A DNA stretch of 64,000 nucleotides from Chryseobacterium sp. MYb264 (GTDB taxonomy: Bacteria > Bacteroidota > Bacteroidia > Flavobacteriales > Weeksellaceae): contig NZ_CP142422.1 in NCBI RefSeq assembly GCF_035974275.1, positions 3,286,001 through 3,350,000 of the forward strand. Reading direction: 5' to 3'. The translations under genes were made by a program, and so were the position numbers. Shown here in pieces: positions 1-7,343 of this stretch. The notes under the pieces were generated by a model that did no database searches, was not told where the DNA came from, and saw only the letters and a list, made by a program, of their open reading frames with translations. Numbering within the stretch: position 1 is the first letter of the stretch; each line of letters starts with the position of its first letter.

Positions 1-2
1 AC

Positions 3-335
3 CTTGGAGGGAGTAATTATTCTATCGATCTGAGAAAAGATAAGCTTGATGTTTATTTGCCCTATTTCGGAAGAGTATTTAATCCTACTTATGGCAATAC
101 AGATAAAAACGGTTATAAATTCACGTCCAAAGACTTTGCTGTCAGTAAATCTCAGGGCAAAAAAGGAAAATGGATTGTTAAGATTAAAGTCAATGACCAA
201 AGCACTGTCGATGAGATCATTATTGAGATCTTTAAGAACGGAAGAGCCTTTACGTCGATCAGAAGCAATGACAGACAGCCTATTTCTTATGACGGATTTA
301 TTTCTAACAATATCGAGGAAAAGGAAAAGCTTTAG
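3..335 (+). CDS. DUF4251 family protein, 5'-truncated by window edge
   Basis: The frame is open from the first bases of the window, so this is the C-terminal ~110 residues of a longer gene. The visible part reads as alternating beta strands with a YGNTDKNGYKF segment and ends in a lysine/glutamate tail. This matches my recollection of the DUF4251 domain, found in small exported proteins of Bacteroidota. The signal peptide would lie upstream of the window and cannot be checked. The function is unknown for the family. It converges on meaB, and its last four bases overlap the meaB stop codon on the other strand. The family call is moderately sure; the reading frame is sure. Confidence 0.7.
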   Translation, partial: LGGSNYSIDLRKDKLDVYLPYFGRVFNPTYGNTDKNGYKFTSKDFAVSKSQGKKGKWIVKIKVNDQSTVDEIIIEIFKNGRAFTSIRSNDRQPISYDGFISNNIEEKEKL

Positions 336-1318
336 TTTTCCGGATTAAGAAATTTTTCAACAAATAATTTTGCTTCAGTGCTTGGGTTTGAAACCATGGC
401 TGAGGCATTTTTTTTATGCTCAAGGTAGGATTCTTCTAAGGCTTCGTTTCTCTTCATCATGGCTAAAATATATTCCTGAACCCAATATTCGTATCGTTTT
501 TCAGCCTGTTGGGTTCTAACTTCTTCGAAACTATTGGTTTTCTTTTTTAGATTAATGAAATCTGTTATTTTTTCAAAAATTTCTTCCAATCCTTCATTAT
601 GCAACGCAGAACCTAGTAAAACCGGAACTTTCCAATCTTTTTCTTTTGGCGGAATAAAATCGAGGGCACGTTTTAATTCTAATCTTGTATTTTTTGCTTT
701 TTGAAGATTGTCTTTTTCCACTTTATTAATGAAAATTACGTCTACCATTTCCATAATTCCGCGTTTGATGCCCTGAAGTTCATCTCCACCTCCGATTATT
801 TTCAGAAAGAGAAACACATCGGTAATATCTGCCACCAGTACTTCTGACTGCCCAACGCCGACGGTTTCAATTAAAATATAATCATAACCCGCTGCTTCAC
901 AAATCATCATTGTTTCAAAAGTGGTATTCGCAACGCCGCCTAAAAAACCTGAGCTTGGAGAAGGCCGAATAAAGGCATTTTCTTCTTTTGCCAGTTCTTC
1001 CATTCTGGTTTTATCTCCTAAAATACTCCCTTTATTAATTGCCGAGCTGGGATCAATGGCTAAAACAGCTACTTTTTTGCCATTTGCAATCGCTAATCTT
1101 CCGAAACTTTCAATAAAAGTTGACTTTCCTGCTCCCGGAACTCCTGTGATTCCTACACGAACGGAATTTCCTGTAAAAGGCATAATTTGTTTTAATAATT
1201 CTTCTGCCTGAGTTCTGTGTTCTGCCTTTTTACTTTCGACTAATGTAATGGCTTTTGCAATCAGACGTTTGTTGCCTGACCGTATTCCGTCAATTAGTTC
1301 TTCTGTAGAAAATTTCAT
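332..1318 (-). CDS. meaB: MeaB/ArgK-type GTPase, methylmalonyl-CoA mutase chaperone
   Basis: A G3E-family P-loop GTPase of 328 residues that loads and protects the adenosylcobalamin cofactor of methylmalonyl-CoA mutase in the cytoplasm. Residues 59-67 form the Walker A motif (GVPGAGKST). The switch region reads ETVGVGQSE, and the base-recognition motif reads NKVEKDN in place of the usual NKxD. I prefer the ATG at 1318, which gives the family-typical N-terminus MKFSTEELI; an upstream alternative start adds 12 atypical hydrophobic residues. The client mutase is encoded at 11817-13934 on the same strand but not adjacent, whereas many genomes pair them. The family call is firm; action on that mutase is inferred from family knowledge. 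Confidence 0.93.
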   Translation of the reverse strand: MKFSTEELIDGIRSGNKRLIAKAITLVESKKAEHRTQAEELLKQIMPFTGNSVRVGITGVPGAGKSTFIESFGRLAIANGKKVAVLAIDPSSAINKGSILGDKTRMEELAKEENAFIRPSPSSGFLGGVANTTFETMMICEAAGYDYILIETVGVGQSEVLVADITDVFLFLKIIGGGDELQGIKRGIMEMVDVIFINKVEKDNLQKAKNTRLELKRALDFIPPKEKDWKVPVLLGSALHNEGLEEIFEKITDFINLKKKTNSFEEVRTQQAEKRYEYWVQEYILAMMKRNEALEESYLEHKKNASAMVSNPSTEAKLFVEKFLNPEN

Positions 1319-1505
1319 TGACTCAAAAATAAGGATTAAAGAGGGAATTGTCAAATGTGAATGATGAATTTCTTTGAGTCACTGGTCAATTATACACTGA
1401 TCAAAATTAACTTGCGAAGCAAAATTCACAATTCACCATTCTGCGGTTCATATTTATACTTCTTCTAAATTAACCCCCTTTTAATCAATGAAGAACGGAA
1501 TTTGC

Positions 1506-1513
1506 TACATTTG
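1506..1513 (+). promoter_or_regulatory. Bacteroidota-type promoter -7 element (TACATTTG)
   Basis: TACATTTG matches the Bacteroidota primary-sigma -7 consensus TAnnTTTG and lies 21 bases before the ATG of the first cytochrome. No good -33 TTG box is visible at the usual spacing, so it rests on the -7 box and position. Confidence 0.45.
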
Positions 1514-1534
1514 TTACCAATCAAAATAAGAAAC

Positions 1535-1828
1535 ATGAAAAAGATAATCGCTGTAGCATCATTCACTGCTGTTTTACTGGCATCTTGTACATCAAAATCA
1601 ACTACACCAACAGCTCCGATAGGGCCTGCAACATCTACAGCCGAGCAAATAGCACAGGGAAAAACGATTTTCGAAAACTCTTGTGGAAAATGTCATAAAT
1701 TACCAGATCCAACCGCTCACACTTCGGTACAATGGGTAGGAATTATGAACTCGATGGCTCCTAAAGCTAAACTGACAGATGAGCAACATCAGTGGGTTTA
1801 TGATTATGTTGTTTCTGTGAAGAAATAA
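1535..1828 (+). CDS. Small lipoprotein cytochrome c (first of a tandem pair)
   Basis: A 97-residue protein with a lipoprotein signal (MKKIIAVASFTAVLLASC), so Cys18 is probably lipidated and the protein membrane-anchored in the periplasm. The mature part has one heme-attachment site, CGKCH, followed by KLPDP, and a later methionine in MNSMAPKAKL that could be the sixth heme ligand. It is therefore a mono-heme electron carrier. The ATG at 1535 is chosen because it starts the signal peptide; a TTG further upstream adds residues that break it. The next gene is a close paralog 21 bases downstream, so the two are probably co-transcribed. The redox partner is unknown. Confidence 0.88.
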   Translation: MKKIIAVASFTAVLLASCTSKSTTPTAPIGPATSTAEQIAQGKTIFENSCGKCHKLPDPTAHTSVQWVGIMNSMAPKAKLTDEQHQWVYDYVVSVKK

Positions 1829-1849
1829 ACCTTTTCAAAAAATATTGTT

Positions 1850-2137
1850 ATGAAAAATTTGATTTTAGGTATGATTATCGTGTCTGCATTTATGACTTCA
1901 TGCGGACCCAAAAGTATGGCTGTAACCGGTCCCAAATACACCTCATCTGAACAAATCGTTCAGGGAAAAACCATTTTTGAGAACTCTTGTAACAAGTGTC
2001 ACAAACTTCCTGATCCGGCAAAGCATGATGATCAAGGTTGGATAAAGACTTTAGCGAGAATGGCTCCTAAAGCCAAATTAACGGATGATCAGCATCAAAT
2101 GGTTTATGATTATCTGATTTCTGCGAATAAGAAATAA
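1850..2137 (+). CDS. Small lipoprotein cytochrome c (second of a tandem pair)
   Basis: A 95-residue paralog of the preceding protein with the same plan: a lipobox ending FMTSC (Cys18), a heme-binding CNKCH, KLPDP, and a methionine in ARMAPKAKL near the expected distal heme-ligand position. The central portion EQIVQGKTIFENSC is nearly identical to its neighbour, so this is a local duplication. The differences sit mainly in the loop after the heme motif (AKHDDQGW here, TAHTSVQW in the first copy). It probably carries electrons in the periplasm while tethered to a membrane. A terminator-like hairpin follows about 30 bases after the stop. Confidence 0.88.
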   Translation: MKNLILGMIIVSAFMTSCGPKSMAVTGPKYTSSEQIVQGKTIFENSCNKCHKLPDPAKHDDQGWIKTLARMAPKAKLTDDQHQMVYDYLISANKK

Positions 2138-2168
2138 ACTTTCTTTTGAGAGTTTTCATATTTTAATT

Positions 2169-2197
2169 CTACTTCTATTTTAGGAGTAGATTTTTTT
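2169..2197 (+). terminator. Terminator of the cytochrome c pair
   Basis: A seven-base stem with one mismatch (CTACTTC / GGAGTAG) around a short loop, followed by seven T. It lies about 30 bases after the second cytochrome gene. Confidence 0.6.
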
Positions 2198-2222
2198 ATG
2201 TTTAATTATTTCATTAAAAACA

Positions 2223-2247
2223 AAAAGAGACCCGAAAGTCTCTTTTA
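2223..2247 (-). terminator. Terminator of the M36 peptidase gene
   Basis: A perfect nine-base stem (AAAAGAGAC / GTCTCTTTT) with a six-base loop, about 20 bases downstream of the minus-strand peptidase stop and followed by a T-run on that strand. Confidence 0.75.
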
Positions 2248-2267
2248 AATAGCATATAAATTAAAAA

Positions 2268-4844
2268 TTATCTTACAATAAGCTTTTCAACTTGAGTTTT
2301 ATCTCCCTGTTTAATATGAACCATATAAACACCTTTTTGGAAACCTCTCGTAGAAATTGCTTTCTTAGATGCCGCTTCTCGGGAATCTGAAAGAACTAGT
2401 TTTCCGGACATATCGAACATTGTAATCTTCACCTCTTCTTTAGATTTATCAATATTTCCTACGAAAAATTCATCGTATGTTGGATTTGGAAATACAATAA
2501 ATTTAGTATCAGCTAATTTTATATCCTGAGTTGCCAAAGCTGTATTACACTCTTGGGGAACTGTAAAATCTTCTACCTGATCATTTGCTACAGAGCTACT
2601 TCCCGCGGATGCATTTACACCGAGCCCCCTTTTAGCAAACGTATTCCAGATCATACATTTATCGGCTGCAGCGTTTCCTACCGCATCAGCCTGAAGAATT
2701 GCATTTCTTCCATCAATAAATGAAGGATTACAAGCCTGTAATTTAAGCCCATCCATTACAATTTGTAGAGCTTTCGCATTTCCTGAAGTTGAGCTTGCCA
2801 TTACATCACTATTATACCCATACTTTTCAATATATTTCCATGTAAGATCCCATAGCATCGTTGCCCATATAAAACCAATGGAATGAGCTCCTGTGACGGT
2901 ATTTGTTCTTGCATAGGTATAATTATTCACTCCAAAATCAGGAGAATATTTAGCCGGTCGTATTCCGTCTCCTGTAGTTGGTTCACTGCTGGCATATGTT
3001 CCGATAGCTCTTGCTAAAGCAGACGTATCTCCCGGTTTTGTGGTAAGCATTAAAGCAAAATAATCTGACCAGCCTTCCCCCATTTGTTCAGCACTTTGAA
3101 GACAGCTATACCCTTGCCCTGTTAATCTGTTTGAAATACCATGCCCATATTCATGGGCTACAATCCCATTATCAAGGCTTGAATGTCTAAAGCCATTATA
3201 ATCAAAATTCAATGTAAAGTTTACAGTTCCTGTACCAATTTGACTTACAAGAAAGTCTCCTTCCGTTTTTCCCATCATAATTGATGGAATATTGATCCCC
3301 GTAACCGCAGCATCGGCTCCCATATTAATAGGTGTTGTATTTACTGCATCATAAATAATGCCTCCAACAGCTCCAGCATTCTGCATATTTTTTACCTTTA
3401 GTGCAAAGCTACAGGTTCCCCTTTTTGCAATCCCTATTTTACCTGTCAAGCTTCCTGCAGTAAGTGCTGTACACGCATCATCAGGAGAAGAAATTGCCAA
3501 ATCGCCTGTAACTGTTGGTCCTCCGATTAATAATGGGCCAAATGACGCACTGCCAGTTGCTACTTTAGGTCTATTGACAATAGCAGACGGAGAATTATAT
3601 TGATATCTGATAACCGGATCATCTGCGGGTTGATCTCTATCCCAAAGGTACATCTGCATTCTAGGTGCAGCAAAGTAGGAATTGCCATTAAATACATATT
3701 CATATCCTGAGGCGAAATTAGCGTTATTTAAACCGCTTCCATCAAAAGCTTCAGCTCTTACAGCGTCTCCCTGTATTCCTCCTTTTCCAAAATTGTTAGT
3801 TTGAAAATTTCTTGCCGTTTCTGTAAATCCAAATTTATAAAAGATGTCATGCATCTTATTATTCATGTAAAACAGATTGGTAATCGCAGCGTCTCTGTAC
3901 GCCACAGGATTATCATATCTTCCATCAGCAAAAGGAAAGTTAAATGTTAAACTACTGCCTCCATCAGGAGAATAGCCTGGAGTATTCGTATTGTTCTGAT
4001 CCGAATAGGCGTACACATTATTTCCTCTTGTATTGGTATAATTGTTTGTTCCGTCAGAATGCCAGCCTTCAGGAGATGCTACCAGATACCAAGGATCACT
4101 CACAACAGCCCGGGATCCAAATGTTGGCGCTTCTACCGGTAAAGGAAAAACGTTATAAGAGGCACTTGTAGGCGGCGGAGTAACGGTATTAGCAAAGTAA
4201 TTATTTGTACTCTGCTCACTATCGAAAGGTGAATTTTCCACACTTTCTGAATGCGCTGTTTCTGAGTGATGACCATTCTCAAATTGGCAGTTAATTGTTG
4301 TATTATGTTTAGAAAGCACTTCTCCTGAGCTTGCATCCGCAATCACATGCCAGATATCTGAAGAATTTTTATCATAAACGAATAGCTCTTTAGCAATAAT
4401 ATATAAACCATTTTTATTAAAATAAAGATCCGGAAGGTAATCAACATTAGAAATTTCATCTACTCCTAAGTTCTGTTTCAGTGTGTTCTCAGGAACTTTA
4501 TCAACGATCTTTCCTTGCTGAGCAATAATGATATTTTTACTGAATTCATTCTTCTCAGAAATAATTTTATCACCTTTAATAATAACTTTTCCGAAAGCAT
4601 TATAAACTCTTAATCCATCATACGTCTGTTGTACATTTACAATATTTGCACCCAAACTTCTTGAGGCATCTTCATTTAAAATAATGACATCTACCTTACT
4701 AGAATTTCCGCCATTTTTTTGATTTAATTGACTACTTTTTTTATAGTAATCCTGAATAATCGTCTTCGAATTCTGTGCACTAAACGTACCAAAAGCAAAA
4801 AACACCGCCAATGAAATTGGCAACAAAAATAATTTTCTATTCAT
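2268..4844 (-). CDS. Secreted M36 (fungalysin-type) metallopeptidase with T9SS sorting domain
   Basis: An 858-residue secreted zinc protease. In order: a signal peptide (about residues 1-23, ending FSAQ), an FTP-type propeptide to about residue 170, the M36 catalytic region with the zinc motif HEYGH followed by GISNRLTG and a downstream glutamate in EQMGEGWSDYF, and a C-terminal T9SS type A domain (starts FPNPTYDEF, ends VEKLIVR). A protease-associated (PA) domain is inserted before the zinc motif (segment with GIAKRGTCSFALK). Unlike fungal fungalysins, the C-terminal domain routes it through type IX secretion, so it is released or surface-anchored. It probably degrades extracellular protein. 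Monocistronic. Confidence 0.93.
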   Translation of the reverse strand: MNRKLFLLPISLAVFFAFGTFSAQNSKTIIQDYYKKSSQLNQKNGGNSSKVDVIILNEDASRSLGANIVNVQQTYDGLRVYNAFGKVIIKGDKIISEKNEFSKNIIIAQQGKIVDKVPENTLKQNLGVDEISNVDYLPDLYFNKNGLYIIAKELFVYDKNSSDIWHVIADASSGEVLSKHNTTINCQFENGHHSETAHSESVENSPFDSEQSTNNYFANTVTPPPTSASYNVFPLPVEAPTFGSRAVVSDPWYLVASPEGWHSDGTNNYTNTRGNNVYAYSDQNNTNTPGYSPDGGSSLTFNFPFADGRYDNPVAYRDAAITNLFYMNNKMHDIFYKFGFTETARNFQTNNFGKGGIQGDAVRAEAFDGSGLNNANFASGYEYVFNGNSYFAAPRMQMYLWDRDQPADDPVIRYQYNSPSAIVNRPKVATGSASFGPLLIGGPTVTGDLAISSPDDACTALTAGSLTGKIGIAKRGTCSFALKVKNMQNAGAVGGIIYDAVNTTPINMGADAAVTGINIPSIMMGKTEGDFLVSQIGTGTVNFTLNFDYNGFRHSSLDNGIVAHEYGHGISNRLTGQGYSCLQSAEQMGEGWSDYFALMLTTKPGDTSALARAIGTYASSEPTTGDGIRPAKYSPDFGVNNYTYARTNTVTGAHSIGFIWATMLWDLTWKYIEKYGYNSDVMASSTSGNAKALQIVMDGLKLQACNPSFIDGRNAILQADAVGNAAADKCMIWNTFAKRGLGVNASAGSSSVANDQVEDFTVPQECNTALATQDIKLADTKFIVFPNPTYDEFFVGNIDKSKEEVKITMFDMSGKLVLSDSREAASKKAISTRGFQKGVYMVHIKQGDKTQVEKLIVR

Positions 4845-4916
4845 AACCCCTTTTTAATTAAATCTAATTTATAACTTTTTTTCAAACAATTTAAAAAATC
4901 ATTAGAAAAATAACAA

Positions 4917-5450
4917 TTAGGGTGATTTTATTTTTTTATTAAATTCAGAGTTATTTTTATTTTTGTTTTTTTTAATTAATTTTTTTTTGACAAACTTCTT
5001 ACGATCCTTTACCATACTCAAACTCTCTTCCGTAAAGCAAAACTTTGCAGCCTCGTCGAGAAACTTCAGTGCATTCTTAAAACTTCCTCTTTTTTCGGAA
5101 AGCAAGGATCTGTAAAACCATAAAGTAGCTTTATCAATTCCTTTTATCTTTAAAGCATATTCAATCAGCTTGGTGGCCTCATGATAATCTTCATTATCCA
5201 AAAGACATTTGATATAATATTGCGGAGTATTAAGATTATTAACATCATACAGCATTGCTTCCTCAAAATACAGCTTTGCTTTTTCGTAATCGATAAGCAT
5301 TTCGCTATAAATTCTGCCCATCAAACACAAGCTGTCTGCATCTTCCGGATCGTAAGACAGCGCATAATTCAAGGCTTCCAAACATTCTGGAAGGCTGTAT
5401 GGATAGTGGTCCAAAGCCTCGAAATAGTATTTATTTTTAGTTAAGGTCAT
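4917..5450 (-). CDS. TPR-repeat protein, last gene of the prfH-rtcB operon
   Basis: A 177-residue protein made of helical pairs of tetratricopeptide type (for example DPEDADSLCLMGRIYSE, then YEKAKLYFEEAMLYD), with an extremely basic tail rich in KK and NK repeats. It has no signal peptide, so it should be cytoplasmic. TPRs bind other proteins; the basic tail could touch RNA or ribosomes, which is inference. Its start overlaps the end of prfH by 14 bases, implying translational coupling. No specific family was recognised. The AT-rich tail may be partly low complexity. Confidence 0.8.
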   Translation of the reverse strand: MTLTKNKYYFEALDHYPYSLPECLEALNYALSYDPEDADSLCLMGRIYSEMLIDYEKAKLYFEEAMLYDVNNLNTPQYYIKCLLDNEDYHEATKLIEYALKIKGIDKATLWFYRSLLSEKRGSFKNALKFLDEAAKFCFTEESLSMVKDRKKFVKKKLIKKNKNKNNSEFNKKIKSP

Positions 5451-6135
5451 TTTTGTAGTTTTTTAACTCGTTTTTCAGTTGACTTCTCTGTTTTTTGAAA
5501 GATTTTTCCTGATGATTCTTTTTAAAATCTGTTCCGGCAAATGTTCTGATCGGGTTTCCTCTTTGCACCTGCAAATGATTATTCCATGTTTCCTGCATTC
5601 TTTTTTGAAGCTGAATAATATTCTGTTCCAACACTTTTTCTTTCAGTCTTGAAATTGACAATTTTTTATTCTCCAATTGTGAGCGCGAATCCTGAACGAA
5701 AACACTTTGCCCCGTCGGAATATGAGTTGCCCGAACCGCCGTGTTCACTTTATTTACATTTTGTCCGCCACTTCCCTGACTTCTCGTGGTCTGAAACTGA
5801 ATATCTTTTTCATTAAATTGAATCTTGTCCAAACCTTCCAGTTCAAAAACTCCAATAAACCAGTTACTTCTTTTATGAAGTTTCCGGAATGTACTTTTTC
5901 CTGTCCAGCAAATACTTCCTAGCCAGGTTTTTAAAAAGTCATTTAAAATTTGGGCTTTTAAAAGGATGGTCACAGATTTCAAAGTAAGGTTTTCATCCCC
6001 ATTTTCACGATGGATGATTTCATAGTCTATATTATTATTTTTTGCTTCCTCAAGGAAAGTTTTCAGCACTTTGGCAACGACCCATTGGCATTCCAAAGGT
6101 CCTCTTCCTGAGGTTATTTGTATGAGTTTTTCCAT
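5437..6135 (-). CDS. prfH: Peptide chain release factor H (PrfH)
   Basis: A 232-residue release-factor homolog. The PrfH hallmark SSGRGPxEC appears here as TSGRGPLEC near the start; a WTGKSTFRKLHKRSNWF segment follows; the catalytic GGQ is at about residues 123-125 inside [15 protein letters not shown]. It is much shorter than RF1 (361 residues at 18618-19703), lacks the N-terminal domain, and shows neither the PxT nor the SPF stop-codon motif. Known work on PrfH-RtcB pairs shows PrfH releases peptide from ribosomes cut in the decoding centre so that RtcB can reseal the rRNA. It overlaps the upstream zinc-ribbon gene by 22 bases. Identity is very secure; the role follows from family literature. 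Confidence 0.94.
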   Translation of the reverse strand: MEKLIQITSGRGPLECQWVVAKVLKTFLEEAKNNNIDYEIIHRENGDENLTLKSVTILLKAQILNDFLKTWLGSICWTGKSTFRKLHKRSNWFIGVFELEGLDKIQFNEKDIQFQTTRSQGSGGQNVNKVNTAVRATHIPTGQSVFVQDSRSQLENKKLSISRLKEKVLEQNIIQLQKRMQETWNNHLQVQRGNPIRTFAGTDFKKNHQEKSFKKQRSQLKNELKNYKNDLN

Positions 6136-6701
6136 TTTTGTAAAATTTTTAAAATCGCCTCTCTATTTTTGGCTTCTTTAATAAATGTTGGTAATCTTTC
6201 TACCATTCGCATTCTGTACGGCAATCTTGTTCTCAAGTCTGATGAAACATAGTTTTCCATTTCCAACAGATGCTCCCGATTTCTTGCCCAGAATAATTTT
6301 CCTTTAAAATCTTCCTGAAAATAATATCGACAACCGAAAATTGGATCGTGAATCAAGCCCTCTTCTTTTATGAAACGATTGAAATATTTCTCTGATTTTG
6401 GCTGAATTTGAAAAGAAAACTCACACTCATCACATTTTACAGTAACATTCTTAGGCTTTTCTTTTAAATTACCTTGTTCGTAATGAATCGGGTGTGAACA
6501 AGCGGGACAATAAAGATTGACAAACGCTTTGTAAACCACTAAATCCAATCCGTTTTTTCGCAAATCACAATGATTACATTCCAGTGTTGCCGTTTTATAA
6601 CTATGTTCATTTTTTACAAGTGCATCTTCTCCGCAATCCGGACAGACTACGAGAATACTTTCGTGGTAACCAAAATGTTCCTGTTTATATCTTTTTTTCA
6701 T
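6114..6701 (-). CDS. Four-CxxC zinc-ribbon protein in the prfH-rtcB operon
   Basis: A 195-residue cytoplasmic protein with four Cys pairs in the first ~110 residues: CPDCG, CNHC, CPAC and CDEC. These should form two zinc ribbons. The C-terminal half is charged and helical (KLFWARNREHLLEMENYV, then RLPYRMRMVERLPTF) and carries no motif I recognise. Two-ribbon proteins often bind nucleic acid or sit on RNA-processing complexes. It ends 22 bases inside prfH and starts one base after the nucleotidyltransferase stop, so it is certainly in this operon. A role in damaged-rRNA recognition is inference. Confidence 0.85.
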   Translation of the reverse strand: MKKRYKQEHFGYHESILVVCPDCGEDALVKNEHSYKTATLECNHCDLRKNGLDLVVYKAFVNLYCPACSHPIHYEQGNLKEKPKNVTVKCDECEFSFQIQPKSEKYFNRFIKEEGLIHDPIFGCRYYFQEDFKGKLFWARNREHLLEMENYVSSDLRTRLPYRMRMVERLPTFIKEAKNREAILKILQKWKNSYK

Positions 6702-6702
6702 T

Positions 6703-7254
6703 TCAGTTTATTTTGGGCATTTCACTTAATTTCGGATGACCAACAGGATCAATTCCTTTTTCCAATAAATCTTTTGCCGCCATTACCGCCCAACATTTAT
6801 CACTGGAATGGATATTTCTGTAAAACGAAAGCAAAACATCAGGTTTCACCACCGTAAATCCGTTGGTTTCGACAATTTCCAGATCATTTTTCTCAAAGAA
6901 ATCGATCGTGATTCTGTGGAATTTTCCGTTTTCCATTTCTATTGTTTTCTCGTACCTGCGAAAATTTTCTTCGCTTGGAAGATGATCATATCTCGTCCAG
7001 ACTTTCTGAAAACCTTCCTGCTGAAGAATCATAACCACCTCAGCAATATTCTCCTTTCGTACAAAAACATCAATATCCTTATGATCATGAGCGTGTTTAT
7101 ATTCCGTGTGTCCGATTTCAGACATAAAATGCCATGCCCAACCTCCTGAAATAATGACTTTTTCTTTTAATTTCTCTAAAATTTCCAGTCCGTGTTGAAT
7201 TCTAAATTCCGGCCAGACTTCGCCGTATCTTTTTATGTTATGTGGTGCTCCCAT
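6703..7254 (-). CDS. Nucleotidyltransferase-fold protein in the prfH-rtcB operon
   Basis: A 183-residue protein with the minimal signature of the DNA polymerase beta-type nucleotidyltransferase fold: GGWAWHF, then KHAHDHKDIDVFV, where the DID pair would bind the metal ions. The arrangement resembles aminoglycoside adenylyltransferase-like and MNT-type domains. A later acidic strand, ITIDFFE, could supply the third carboxylate. I use the ATG at 7254 (MGAPHNIKRYG); an upstream start would translate a simple-sequence repeat. The substrate is unknown: adding nucleotides to cleaved RNA would suit a repair operon, but drug or protein modification is possible. One base separates it from the next gene. 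Confidence 0.82.
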   Translation of the reverse strand: MGAPHNIKRYGEVWPEFRIQHGLEILEKLKEKVIISGGWAWHFMSEIGHTEYKHAHDHKDIDVFVRKENIAEVVMILQQEGFQKVWTRYDHLPSEENFRRYEKTIEMENGKFHRITIDFFEKNDLEIVETNGFTVVKPDVLLSFYRNIHSSDKCWAVMAAKDLLEKGIDPVGHPKLSEMPKIN

Positions 7255-7343
7255 TTTTTTGTTGTTAGTTGCTAGTTGTTGGTTGACGGTTGTTAGCAGG
7301 AGTGTTCCCTCCATTAACTAACAACCATTAACGATCAACCAAA
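7255..7343 (-). repeat. GTTGTTAG-type simple repeat between rtcB and the nucleotidyltransferase gene
   Basis: An 89-base gap filled with degenerate repeats of a GTTGTTAGTT kind, followed by their inverse (CTAACAACCATTAAC). The two halves can pair imperfectly. Similar simple repeats occur at 28644-28690. The gap is the only sizeable one in the operon; it might form an RNA hairpin or be repeat decay. Confidence 0.6.

Noticed and set aside
5437..6135. PrfH as a second copy of RF1 or RF2
   Set aside because: It is 232 residues, has no PxT or SPF stop-codon motif and carries the TSGRGPLEC signature of PrfH. The real RF1 is at 18618-19703.
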